A DNA stretch of 25,863 nt from an uncultured Mediterraneibacter sp. (GCA_934418295.1 CAKRWZ010000022.1:1-25863); one strand, 5' to 3'. Counted from the stretch's first letter, positions 8,376 through 15,855 are shown. Numbers and translations: made by a program. Notes: generated by a model not told the origin, from the sequence alone.

Positions 8376-9841
8376 ATTTCTTTTCCTCCATTGAATTCTA
8401 TCCGTAAAAGCCTTCTGGTCGTATCTTTCACAAAACGTGCGCTGCTCCGCCGGTATCCCAAAACCCACAGGATCTCACTTCCGTCGGCCAGCAGAGGAAT
8501 GCGGTCCCGCTCCTCCGAAGGGATTTTTTCATTGATAAACCAGGCCTTCAGCTTCTGTCGGCTTCCCTTTTCATCGATCACCAGAAAATCGCCGGGCCGC
8601 CTCGTCCGCACCGTCAGTCCGTTTTTCATTATATCATAGTCAAACCATTTCGTGTAGGGGGAAGGATGCAGTTGTTCTGCAAAAAAATCGGCTTTTTCTT
8701 CTGCCAAAGTACATCGCAGTTCCGTCTTTGCCCAGGGAATTTCCGTCTTTCCCGAAACACAAAGCAAAATTTCTTTACATTCTTCCTTCTGTGTGTCTCT
8801 CTGCGGTGAACGTGCTTTTCCTTTTCCGCGTTTCTGTGTCTTTTGCAAGAAAACACCTTCCGGACAGCGGACTGCCTCCACCCCATAGGGCAGCTCCACT
8901 CTTCTGCCGCTTTGCTTTTCCAGTAAGCCCTCCAGGGCTTCTATATGCTGTCTGGACATATCCTTTTCCCTGCCTGCCGTGCGGATCAGTTCTTTTCTCC
9001 ACAGCTCTTTTTGCAAAAACGGATGCAGAGCCTTCATCGGTTTTTCCAGGATCAGCAAACGTTCCGGCCTATCCGTCCCGTCCGCTGCATTTTCACTCCG
9101 GATCACCCGAACTGCCTGCCGCTCAGCCTCTGCAGTCTGTTCGTCTACGTAGGATTTCAGTTCCTGCATCTGCTCTGACACTTCCTGCAAATGCAGCACC
9201 GTCCCCGCATTGACTTCCCTTTCCAAATAAGGAAGCACATGATTTCGGATCCGATTGCGCACATAATGGTCCCCTTGGTTTGTGGAATCCTCACACCACT
9301 GCACCTCTGCCGTTTTACTCCAGCGCTCTATCTCCCGCCGATCCACACAGAGCAGCGGCCGGAAACAATTCCCGTTTACCGGGCGGATCCCGCCCAGACC
9401 GTTCAATCCGGTTCCCCGCGCCAGATTCAAAAGCATGGTTTCCGCATTGTCATTCTGATGATGGGCCAGAAAAATTTTGATGGCACCAGTCTCTTCCATC
9501 ACCGTTTGAAAACACCTCTGCCGTACCGTGCGCCCCGCTTCTTCCACGGACAACTTTTTCTCTTTTGCAAAAGCCTCCACGTTTTCCTCAAACACCCTGC
9601 AAGGGATCCCATGTTCCCGACAAAGTGTTTCCACAAACTGTTGATCCCTCTTTGCCTCTTCTCCCCGAATCCGGTGATTGACATGCACCGCCGTCCAGGT
9701 AAAAGGGATCTGCTTCTGACAATATAACAGCATGAAAAGCAGGCATACCGAATCCACTCCTCCCGATATGCCTGCTACCAGCCGGTCACCGGCTGTGATC
9801 ATCTGATGTTTTTTGATATAATCCAATACTTTTCTTTCCAT
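8360..9841 (-). CDS. tilS: tRNA(Ile)-lysidine synthase
   Basis: TilS attaches lysine to C34 of the CAU-anticodon tRNA-Ile, which converts its decoding from AUG to AUA; it is essential in most bacteria. The 493-residue protein carries the PP-loop SGGVDS (26-31) of N-type ATP pyrophosphatases, the AHHQNDNAET substrate loop, and EDSTN followed by RNRIR. After the catalytic half come a middle domain and a C-terminal TilS domain from about residue 400, containing RTRRPGDFLV and the KLKAWFINEKIP stretch. The start ATG is only 2 nt after the pflA stop with a weak ribosome site (GGACTAAGA), so it probably relies on coupling to pflA translation. It ends inside hpt (16-nt overlap). Confidence 0.96.
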   Translation of the reverse strand: MERKVLDYIKKHQMITAGDRLVAGISGGVDSVCLLFMLLYCQKQIPFTWTAVHVNHRIRGEEAKRDQQFVETLCREHGIPCRVFEENVEAFAKEKKLSVEEAGRTVRQRCFQTVMEETGAIKIFLAHHQNDNAETMLLNLARGTGLNGLGGIRPVNGNCFRPLLCVDRREIERWSKTAEVQWCEDSTNQGDHYVRNRIRNHVLPYLEREVNAGTVLHLQEVSEQMQELKSYVDEQTAEAERQAVRVIRSENAADGTDRPERLLILEKPMKALHPFLQKELWRKELIRTAGREKDMSRQHIEALEGLLEKQSGRRVELPYGVEAVRCPEGVFLQKTQKRGKGKARSPQRDTQKEECKEILLCVSGKTEIPWAKTELRCTLAEEKADFFAEQLHPSPYTKWFDYDIMKNGLTVRTRRPGDFLVIDEKGSRQKLKAWFINEKIPSEERDRIPLLADGSEILWVLGYRRSSARFVKDTTRRLLRIEFNGGKEIWRKQ

Positions 9842-9843
9842 TC

Positions 9844-10596
9844 TTAGTCCAGACCCAAGAGCGCCTTTGCCCGATCCACCTGTTCCTTAGTCGGCGGATC
9901 TACGTCTTCCAACCGGTAGGGGATCTCCAACTCTTTCCATTTAAAAACACCCAACGTGTGGTAAGGCAGAATTTCAAACCGTTCCACCGTTTTCAGAGAT
10001 TCTACAAAAGCGCGCAGACGCTTGAGATCTTCCTCATCGTCCGTCACACCCGGCACCAGCACATGGCGGATCCACATGGCTTTTCCCTGTTCCGACAGAT
10101 AAGATGCCATATCCAGAATATTCCGATTACTGCATCCTGTCAATTTTTTATGCTTTTCTTCATCAATTTCTTTGATATCCAGCATAAACAGATCCGTCAC
10201 TTGCATCAATTCCTGAAACTTTCCCCAGAATGGCTCTTTTCTGGTAAACGGATTTCCGGAAGTATCCAGACAGGTGTGCACGCCCTTTTTCTTAGCTAAC
10301 GTGAACAGCTCGATCAGAAAATCAATCTGCAAAAGGGCCTCTCCTCCGCTTACCGTAATTCCACCGTTTTTCTTCCAATAAGTTTTATAACGCAGCGCTT
10401 TTGTCAAAACCTCTTCGGCACTCTGCCAATTCTCCCCCGGAAGCGGCGCATCCTGTGTCCCGCAAGGTTTTGCCCAGGTATCCGGATTGTGGCAATATGC
10501 ACAGCGCATATCACAGCCTTTCAGAAAAACGATATAACGCACGCCCGGTCCATCGGCTGATCCGAAGCTTTCTACGGAATGAATATTTCCCAGCAT
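9844..10596 (-). CDS. pflA: Pyruvate formate-lyase-activating enzyme
   Basis: This is a radical SAM enzyme that abstracts a hydrogen from the active-site glycine of PflB, switching on the anaerobic lyase. The 250-residue protein has the CxxxCxxC cluster motif C28, C32, C35 (CDMRCAYC), followed by HNPDTW. The GGE-type SAM-binding motif appears as VSGGEALLQ. The LDIKEIDEEKHKKLTG and ILPYHTLG stretches match the PflA group rather than other glycyl-radical activators. An AGGAGG site 9 nt before the ATG gives strong initiation. It follows pflB by 99 nt across a hairpin, and its stop is 2 nt from the tilS start, which ties tilS expression to fermentation genes. Confidence 0.97.
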   Translation of the reverse strand: MLGNIHSVESFGSADGPGVRYIVFLKGCDMRCAYCHNPDTWAKPCGTQDAPLPGENWQSAEEVLTKALRYKTYWKKNGGITVSGGEALLQIDFLIELFTLAKKKGVHTCLDTSGNPFTRKEPFWGKFQELMQVTDLFMLDIKEIDEEKHKKLTGCSNRNILDMASYLSEQGKAMWIRHVLVPGVTDDEEDLKRLRAFVESLKTVERFEILPYHTLGVFKWKELEIPYRLEDVDPPTKEQVDRAKALLGLD

Positions 10597-10618
10597 TTTG
10601 ATTTCCTCCTATATAACG

Positions 10619-10656
10619 GCGACCCAGCTGAATCGCTATGCTTTCAGCTGAGTCGC
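10619..10656 (-). promoter_or_regulatory. Stable hairpin in the pflB-pflA spacer
   Basis: Inverted arms 10619-10632 and 10643-10656 match in 13 of 14 positions around a 10-nt loop. On the transcript strand no U-run follows, so it is not a normal terminator. It may stop 3' exonuclease decay of pflB mRNA or act as a processing point, giving much more PflB than PflA (inference). The AGGAGG of pflA starts about 8 nt past its end. Confidence 0.55.
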
Positions 10657-10695
10657 TAAGGTCTTACACTTTATTTTCAGTGTGTGCAGTTTAGA

Positions 10696-12948
10696 TTACA
10701 TATGATCGTGGCAAGTTCTTGCGATAACATCAAGCTGCTGCTCTCTTGTCAGATCGATGAATTTTACAGCGTATCCGGATACACGGATGGTAAAGTTTGC
10801 ATATTCTTCTTTCTCCGGATGCTCCATTGCGTCGATCAGTTTTTCTTTTCCGAATACGTTTACGTTCAAATGATGTGCACCCTGATCGAAGTATCCGTCC
10901 AGAACCTGTACCAGATTGTCTACACGCTCGCCCTCGTTGTTCCCAAGTGCGCCCGGGTTGATGGTCTGAGTGTTAGAGATACCATCCAAAGCCCACTCAT
11001 ACGGCAGTTTTGTAAGAGAGTTCAGAGAGGCCAAAAGCCCATTCTGCTCTGCACCGTAGCACGGGTTTGCTCCTGGTGACAGCGGCTCGCCTGCTTTACG
11101 TCCGTCCGGCATGGATCCTGTTGCTTTTCCGTAAACAACGTTGGATGTGATCGTCAGGATAGATGTTGTAGGCTCGCTGTGACGATAGGTGTGATGCTTC
11201 TTAATCTTATCCATAAAGGTTCCGAGAAGCCATACACCGATCTCGTCTGCTCTGTCGTCATCATTTCCGTATCTCGGGAAGTCTCCTTCGATCTCGTAGT
11301 CTTTTGCAAGACCATTCTCATCACGGATTACCTTTACCTTTGCATATTTGATCGCGGAAAGGGAATCGATTACGTGTGAAAATCCGGCGATACCGGTTGC
11401 AAACGTTCTCTCCAGCTCTGTATCCATCAAAGCCAGTTCTGCTGCCTCATAATAATATTTGTCATGCATATATTGGATCAGGTTCAAAGTGTTTACATAA
11501 AGGCATGCCAACCATTCCATCATGTCGTCATAGCGCTCCATAACCTCATCATAATCCAGATATTCGGACGTAATCGGACGATATTTCGGTCCAACCTGGT
11601 CTCCCGTTTTTTCATCAACACCGCCGTTGATTGCATAAAGGAGGCATTTTGCAAGGTTTGCCCTTGCTCCGAAAAACTGCATTTCCTTACCGGTCTGTGT
11701 TGCGGATACGCAGCAGCAGATCGCATAATCATCTCCCCATACCGGCTTCATCGCGTCATCATTTTCATACTGGATGGAGCTTGTATCAACCGAAACTTTT
11801 GCGGCATATTTCTTAAAGTTCTCCGGCAATCTGGAAGAATACAGAACCGTCAGGTTCGGCTCCGGTGCAGGTCCCATGTTCTCCAGTGTGTGCAGGAAAC
11901 GATAATCTGTCTTTGTAACCAGAGAACGTCCGTCTACGCCTGTTCCTGCCAGATCCAGCGTAGCCCATACCGGGTCTCCGGAGAACAGCTGATTGTAAGA
12001 AGGAATTCTTGCGAATTTTACCATTCGCAGTTTCATTGTAAAATGGTCTACCAATTCCTGGATCTCTGCCTCTGTGATCAGGCCTTTATCAAGATCTCTC
12101 TGGAAATAGATGTCAAGGAAGGTCGTAACACGTCCTACAGACATTGCTGCTCCGTTCTGTGTCTTGATCGCTGCCAAATATCCAAAGTACAGCCACTGAA
12201 TTGCTTCTCTGGAGTTTACTGCAGGTCTGGAAATATCATAACCGTAAACGGCTGCCATTTCCTTCATGCCTTTCAGCGCTCTGATCTGCTCTGCCAGCTC
12301 TTCTCTCTGACGGATCACTTCGCCTTTCATTCTGCCGTGGCCATAATCCAGTTTATCTTTTTCCTTCTCTTTGATCAGAAGGTCGATTCCGTAAAGGGCA
12401 ACTCTTCTGTAATCGCCGACGATACGTCCTCTTCCGTAAGTGTCCGGAAGACCTGTCATGATTTTATTATGACGCGCTTTGATCATCTCCGGTGTATATG
12501 CATCAAATACTGCTGTATTATGTGTTTTATGATATTTTGTGAAAATCTCTTTCAGAAGAGGATCTACTTCATATCCGTAAGTCTCACATGCCTGTACTGC
12601 CATTTTGATTCCGCCGTATGGCATAAATGCACGTTTCAGCGGCTTATCTGTCTGAAGTCCTACTACAGTCTCCAGATCTTTCAGGGATTCATCGATATAT
12701 CCCGGACCGTATGCGGTCAATCCGGAAACTACCTTTGTCTCCATGTCCAGCACTCCGCCTTTTGCACGTTCCTCTTTCTGCAGCTTCTGCAAAGCCCCCC
12801 ACAACTTATCCGTAGATTCTGCAGGGCCTGCCAGGAAATCCTCATTTCCTTCGTATGGAGTGTAGTTGTCCTGAATAAACTGGCGGACATTAATCTCCTC
12901 TTTCCAGAGTCTTCCTTCAAATCCTTCCCACTCTTTCATCTCAAACAT
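10696..12948 (-). CDS. pflB: Formate C-acetyltransferase (pyruvate formate-lyase)
   Basis: PflB splits pyruvate plus CoA into acetyl-CoA and formate by a glycyl-radical mechanism during anaerobic growth. The 750-residue protein carries the catalytic cysteine pair C412-C413 within DDYAICCCVS and the C-terminal radical glycine G725 in RVSGYAV. The segment GKEMQFFGARANLAK is typical of genuine PFL rather than diol dehydratases or benzylsuccinate synthase. The start is the ATG at 12948 with an AAGGAGG site 10 nt upstream; a second in-frame ATG three codons later is less well placed. The 199-nt upstream region holds a candidate promoter and an 18-bp palindrome. It heads the run pflB-pflA-tilS-hpt-ftsH-GH13. 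Confidence 0.98.
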   Translation of the reverse strand: MFEMKEWEGFEGRLWKEEINVRQFIQDNYTPYEGNEDFLAGPAESTDKLWGALQKLQKEERAKGGVLDMETKVVSGLTAYGPGYIDESLKDLETVVGLQTDKPLKRAFMPYGGIKMAVQACETYGYEVDPLLKEIFTKYHKTHNTAVFDAYTPEMIKARHNKIMTGLPDTYGRGRIVGDYRRVALYGIDLLIKEKEKDKLDYGHGRMKGEVIRQREELAEQIRALKGMKEMAAVYGYDISRPAVNSREAIQWLYFGYLAAIKTQNGAAMSVGRVTTFLDIYFQRDLDKGLITEAEIQELVDHFTMKLRMVKFARIPSYNQLFSGDPVWATLDLAGTGVDGRSLVTKTDYRFLHTLENMGPAPEPNLTVLYSSRLPENFKKYAAKVSVDTSSIQYENDDAMKPVWGDDYAICCCVSATQTGKEMQFFGARANLAKCLLYAINGGVDEKTGDQVGPKYRPITSEYLDYDEVMERYDDMMEWLACLYVNTLNLIQYMHDKYYYEAAELALMDTELERTFATGIAGFSHVIDSLSAIKYAKVKVIRDENGLAKDYEIEGDFPRYGNDDDRADEIGVWLLGTFMDKIKKHHTYRHSEPTTSILTITSNVVYGKATGSMPDGRKAGEPLSPGANPCYGAEQNGLLASLNSLTKLPYEWALDGISNTQTINPGALGNNEGERVDNLVQVLDGYFDQGAHHLNVNVFGKEKLIDAMEHPEKEEYANFTIRVSGYAVKFIDLTREQQLDVIARTCHDHM

Positions 12949-12969
12949 TATTCTGCTTCCTCCTTTCTC

Positions 12970-12987
12970 GGTAAACGCTTGTTTACC
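12970..12987 (-). promoter_or_regulatory. 18-bp palindrome in the pflB leader
   Basis: Perfect 7-bp arms GGTAAAC/GTTTACC flank a 4-nt centre GCTT. It lies about 10 nt before the pflB ribosome site. It could be a repressor operator, partly resembling CcpA cre sites on one half, or an RNA hairpin with a tetraloop next to the Shine-Dalgarno. It does not match the Rex consensus TTGTTAA-N4-TTAACAA. Confidence 0.5.
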
Positions 12988-13070
12988 TGTTGCTTAACGC
13001 GACATTTGCCCTCAACCTTTTTCCTGCAAATATCTTTGTTTTTTTTCTCGCCTTGTCTTTACTCGTTAAT

Positions 13071-13098
13071 TTTATAACACTCAGTGGGAATATTACAA
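13071..13098 (-). promoter_or_regulatory. Candidate sigma-A promoter for pflB
   Basis: TTGTAA (13093-13098) and TATAAA (13071-13076) lie 16 nt apart on the minus strand. The implied leader is about 115 nt, A-rich, and contains the palindrome at 12970-12987. The surrounding sequence is AT-rich and other hexamer pairs could be drawn. Confidence 0.45.
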
Positions 13099-13147
13099 GT
13101 ACTTTATTAAATACAATTTGATTTTTGTGTATTTTTATAGATACTCT

Positions 13148-14545
13148 TTATCGTTTCCAGATCCCGATTACCAACACTGTCATGTCATCCAGTGGTTCTT
13201 CCCCTGTCCAGGACAAGACTTGCTCCAAAACATGATGTGCCATTTCCTTCGGATTCTGCTTTTCTGTTCCCTGGATAATCGTTTCCAGGATCAGATCCTG
13301 CTCTCCCACCGGAAGAGCATCCAGAATCCCGTCTGTCACCATGATCACAAAATCTCCGTCAGACAACGTGCGGAGCGCACTGTCGATTTCCACTTTGTGG
13401 AGGACACCGATGGGCAGGCTGGTAGAGCAAAGATGCTCTACACCGCCCTTTCTTTTAATAAAGGTAGAAGATGCCCCCGCCTTTATGATCTCGCAAGATC
13501 CGTTGTACAGATCGAACACTGTCATATCCACCGTCGAAAACCGCAACTCCTCCCGTCCCATCACCAAGGCAGTGTTGATCATTTGTACCGCCGTCTCCGG
13601 CGGGAACCCCGCTTTCAACAGATCTTCCAGCAGATCTGTCACCAACCCGCTTTCCCGGCGTGCCTCTTCTCCCGCTCCCATCCCGTCGGACAAAGCTGCG
13701 CCGGATTTTCCGTCCGGCAGCTCCAGCAGCATAAAACTGTCTCCCGAAATTTTGCTGCAGCCCTTTCCGATCTTGGCGATCCCCTGCATCGTATAAAAGG
13801 TCGGTCCTTCCAAAAACACCAGCGGCATATATTCTTTTCCCAGCACCTGGCTCTGCTCCTTGTCCGGGATCATCCGTTTTCCCATTATCTCCGAAAGAAC
13901 GCTGCCCACTTCTTTCACCGGAACGCCGCCTCCGTCCGCGGATCTGGCGATCAGCCGGATCTTGTGTTTTCCCTCCCGGGTAAGGAAGAAGGTTATACAC
14001 AACACCCGGATCTCTTCTTTTTTTAATGCTGCCGCTATCTGCTTTTCTTTCCGGTCATCCATATAAATGCTGTCTTCCATTTCTTTCGCTGCCACTTCCA
14101 GCATATCTGCAAAGGCATTCATCTGCATCGCACAGCATTTTCGGCTTTGGACCATGCGGTTCCGCCACAGGATATTCCGTTTGGCATTTCGGAACGCGTC
14201 CAGCATCCCCCGCAAAAAACGAGGTGCTTTCACACAGCATTTCTGCAACTTTCTTTTAACTTCCACGCTCAGTTCGTTTCCGTAATTTTCTATGGCTGAA
14301 AAAATCTCATACCCAAGTTGATAGGTATGTACAAAATTTTCGCCCCAGCACCAATTGCACTTTTCGCACTCTTTGCACACGCCGGATCTGACTTCCCGAA
14401 ACATCCGTTCCATCTCTTCGCTGGTCAGTCCTTTCTGTTTTTCTTCCAGCTCCAAAAATCTGCGGGACAGTTCCTTTACGGAATTCGCATATTTTTCAAT
14501 CTGGACCACATACGGGCTGACATGAAGTGCCTGTCCCTCTCTCAT
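13148..14545 (-). CDS. spoIIE: SpoIIE-type PP2C phosphatase lacking the membrane domain
   Basis: SpoIIE dephosphorylates SpoIIAA and so releases sigma-F in the forespore. This 465-residue protein has the C-terminal PP2C domain (about 245-465) with metal-binding positions D269 (SGDSF), D287 (SDGMGAG), D405 (VTDGILD) and D453/D454. Ahead of it is the linker region with a four-cysteine motif C57, C60, C63, C66 followed by W67, a pattern I recognise from clostridial SpoIIE. The usual N-terminal block of about ten transmembrane helices (roughly 330 residues) is absent: an in-frame TGA lies just upstream of the ATG, and divIC terminators lie beyond. A GAAGGAG site 7 nt upstream supports this start. 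Location next to divIC and yabPQ supports spoIIE identity over a generic RsbU-like phosphatase. Confidence 0.85.
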   Translation of the reverse strand: MREGQALHVSPYVVQIEKYANSVKELSRRFLELEEKQKGLTSEEMERMFREVRSGVCKECEKCNWCWGENFVHTYQLGYEIFSAIENYGNELSVEVKRKLQKCCVKAPRFLRGMLDAFRNAKRNILWRNRMVQSRKCCAMQMNAFADMLEVAAKEMEDSIYMDDRKEKQIAAALKKEEIRVLCITFFLTREGKHKIRLIARSADGGGVPVKEVGSVLSEIMGKRMIPDKEQSQVLGKEYMPLVFLEGPTFYTMQGIAKIGKGCSKISGDSFMLLELPDGKSGAALSDGMGAGEEARRESGLVTDLLEDLLKAGFPPETAVQMINTALVMGREELRFSTVDMTVFDLYNGSCEIIKAGASSTFIKRKGGVEHLCSTSLPIGVLHKVEIDSALRTLSDGDFVIMVTDGILDALPVGEQDLILETIIQGTEKQNPKEMAHHVLEQVLSWTGEEPLDDMTVLVIGIWKR

Positions 14546-14580
14546 ACATTCTCTCCTTCTCGAACATCATTTTCTTCGTG

Positions 14581-14647
14581 TTTTATCCGCTGATTAACGA
14601 TCGTCAAATGCTGTCATGCAGGCATGGCGCATTTTCCTCGTCGCCAT
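14581..14647 (-). repeat. Dispersed 67-nt repeat, copy A
   Basis: 60 of 67 positions match copy B at 16214-16280. On the minus strand it begins ATGGCGACGAGGAAAATGCG, 5 nt past the T-tract of a terminator-like hairpin, and ends about 35 nt before the spoIIE start. Internal arms CATGGCG/CGCCATG can pair. Its distal part contains TTGACG and TAAAAC 16 nt apart, which could act as a weak promoter for spoIIE. Confidence 0.7.
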
Positions 14648-14652
14648 GACCA

Positions 14653-14675
14653 AAAAAGATCCACCGGATCTTTTT
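14653..14675 (-). terminator. Second terminator-like hairpin after divIC
   Basis: A perfect 10-bp stem (14653-14662 with 14666-14675) with a 3-nt loop ends in a six-T tract on the minus strand. It lies downstream of the main divIC terminator and directly before repeat copy A. Confidence 0.6.
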
Positions 14676-14690
14676 ATCGTATGCTTGGCA

Positions 14691-14719
14691 ATAAAAAAGC
14701 TTTGGGATTTTCCCAAAGC
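14691..14719 (-). terminator. Intrinsic terminator of divIC
   Basis: A 9-bp stem (14699-14707 with 14711-14719), loop of three A on the transcript, is followed by six T residues on the minus strand. It starts about 27 nt after the divIC stop. Confidence 0.85.
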
Positions 14720-14745
14720 CTTCTTTTGTATCTTTATATGCATTT

Positions 14746-15072
14746 TTATTTCTGTGGTTCAAACAAAATCTCACCCGGCAACGCCAGTCTCAGTTTTTCT
14801 CTTGCGACTTGTTTGATATATTCGTCCGACTGTATATATTCTTTATAAGCCTCTATCTGCTCCGACCGCTCTTGCTGCTCTGCGATCTGTGCCTTCAATT
14901 CCGCTTCCTGCTGTGCGCATTCTTTATTTTCAGAACGGAGAGATAACGATCCAAAAAATACGGTCACCGCCAGCAAAAGTACAACTGTGCTGATCCATTT
15001 CACGCTTCGCCTGTACCTGCGGAGCTGGCTTTTTTTATACTGCCCGTTCCTTCTATATGCTGTTTTCCCCAT
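14746..15072 (-). CDS. divIC: Septum formation initiator DivIC/FtsL-like protein
   Basis: This is a small bitopic division protein that forms a complex with FtsL and FtsB/DivIB homologues at the septum. The 108-residue protein has a basic cytoplasmic N-terminus (1-25), one transmembrane helix (about 26-44) and a heptad-rich coiled coil (about 48-80). It ends with YIKQVAREKLRLALPGEI, the conserved DivIC tail. A GGTGAG-like ribosome site precedes the ATG. Position between yabQ and spoIIE is the same as in Bacillus. A sigma-A promoter overlaps the yabQ end, and two terminators follow, so it is probably a single-gene transcript independent of the sporulation genes upstream. Confidence 0.93.
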   Translation of the reverse strand: MGKTAYRRNGQYKKSQLRRYRRSVKWISTVVLLLAVTVFFGSLSLRSENKECAQQEAELKAQIAEQQERSEQIEAYKEYIQSDEYIKQVAREKLRLALPGEILFEPQK

Positions 15073-15118
15073 TTATACTCACCCAACTTAATTCTGTAAT
15101 CTACATCGTGCAAAAACC

Positions 15119-15142
15119 AATAGACTGCTCCCCTAGTCTATT
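15119..15142 (-). promoter_or_regulatory. Hairpin at the 5' end of the divIC leader
   Basis: Perfect 8-bp arms (15119-15126 with 15135-15142) enclose an 8-nt loop. On the minus strand it is followed by GGTTTTTG. The predicted divIC transcription start lies at or just before the hairpin, so it may protect the 5' end; it could also weakly terminate read-through from yabPQ. Confidence 0.5.
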
Positions 15143-15147
15143 CAGAT

Positions 15148-15176
15148 ATTGTACTCTGTTTTTCTCTATTTTTCAA
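15148..15176 (-). promoter_or_regulatory. Sigma-A promoter for divIC
   Basis: TTGAAA (15171-15176) and TACAAT (15148-15153) are separated by 17 nt on the minus strand. The -35 hexamer lies within the last codons of yabQ. Confidence 0.65.
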
Positions 15177-15504
15177 CCTTTTTTCCGGCTTTTCCCTTTC
15201 GATTTTGCATCCGGTGCGCTCCCCATTTACGGCATTTTCGTACCATCTGATCGGTGCATATCGCTCCGGCAACCACTCCAAGTATAAAGTACCAGCGTAT
15301 AATACCATATGTTGTTTGATACATCTGATAAAAGAGGTAACCGCTGATTCCCAGCCAATATAGGATATCCTCTGCGTTTATCAATTTTCTTCCGTGTTTC
15401 CACAGACCTCTTACCACATTTAAGATCTGGTAAACGTATACTGTCACGCATCCGGACAGGAATGCACAGAAAAAAATCGCGGTTTCTTTTTCAAGCCCCT
15501 GCAT
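15166..15504 (-). CDS. yabQ: YabQ spore cortex membrane protein
   Basis: YabQ is a sporulation membrane protein needed for cortex formation in Bacillus subtilis, where it is made under sigma-E and localises to the forespore membranes. The 112-residue protein has about three hydrophobic helices (near 9-30, 47-63 and 67-85) and a strongly basic C-terminal tail, matching the family. Its start lies 2 nt after the yabP stop with almost no independent ribosome site, so translation is probably coupled to yabP. Identification rests on topology, the WKHGRKLINAEDILYW region and the yabP-yabQ-divIC context. Confidence 0.88.
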   Translation of the reverse strand: MQGLEKETAIFFCAFLSGCVTVYVYQILNVVRGLWKHGRKLINAEDILYWLGISGYLFYQMYQTTYGIIRWYFILGVVAGAICTDQMVRKCRKWGAHRMQNRKGKAGKKVEK

Positions 15505-15506
15505 CT

Positions 15507-15794
15507 CTATTTGAACAGTTTGGAAAAGAAACCTTCTCCGTTTTTGGAAACCGCCGTAGTGGTACTGGAATATGCAATGCTGTCGATATTTCCGGAGAGA
15601 TCTACCTCCCCTTTTTCGACGGTCAGCCGGTTTACATGCAGATCTGTACCTTTTACCATCAGCATCCCCTGCTCCGTTTCCAGCAGGATTTCATTCAAAT
15701 CAAAAGATAATACATCCAGCACCCCTGTTACGGTGCTGGTTTTCCGATTGTTTACGATCAATCTGTGTGATTTTACTGCCTGTCGTTCTTCCAT
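15507..15794 (-). CDS. yabP: YabP sporulation protein
   Basis: YabP is a small soluble sporulation protein related to YqfC; in B. subtilis it is sigma-E dependent and required for normal spores. The 95-residue protein starts MEERQAVKSHRLIVNNRKT and contains the family segment TGVLDVLSFDLNEILLETEQG, with predicted beta strands throughout. The ribosome site is weak (GGAAAGGAAACGGGACAG). A candidate sigma-E promoter sits in the 65-nt gap behind it. It forms a two-gene unit with yabQ, separated by 2 nt. Confidence 0.93.
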   Translation of the reverse strand: MEERQAVKSHRLIVNNRKTSTVTGVLDVLSFDLNEILLETEQGMLMVKGTDLHVNRLTVEKGEVDLSGNIDSIAYSSTTTAVSKNGEGFFSKLFK

Positions 15795-15826
15795 TTCTGT
15801 CCCGTTTCCTTTCCTCTTTATCAGAA

Positions 15827-15855
15827 TGTATATGACAGGCCCTTTTCTTTTATGC
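15827..15855 (-). promoter_or_regulatory. Candidate sigma-E promoter for yabPQ
   Basis: On the minus strand GCATAAA (15849-15855) and CATATACA (15827-15834) are separated by 14 nt. This fits the B. subtilis sigma-E pattern (-35 GMATAWW-like, -10 CATAHAHT-like) in 7 of 8 positions of the -10 element. The predicted start lies about 25 nt before the yabP ATG. Confidence 0.5.

Noticed and set aside
11464..13077. 537-codon open frame on the plus strand opposite pflB
   Set aside because: No ribosome site, a cysteine- and histidine-rich composition without domains, and it mirrors a highly conserved coding sequence. It is a by-product of codon bias.
14546..14745. Expected tRNA genes between divIC and spoIIE, as in Bacillus
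   Set aside because: No T-loop sequence or acceptor stem is visible; the gap holds two terminator hairpins and a repeat.
14616..14848. Short plus-strand frames starting inside repeat copy A (and a similar one at 16249 in copy B)
   Set aside because: The similar N-termini simply reflect the shared repeat; frames then diverge and run through terminators and the divIC antisense strand.
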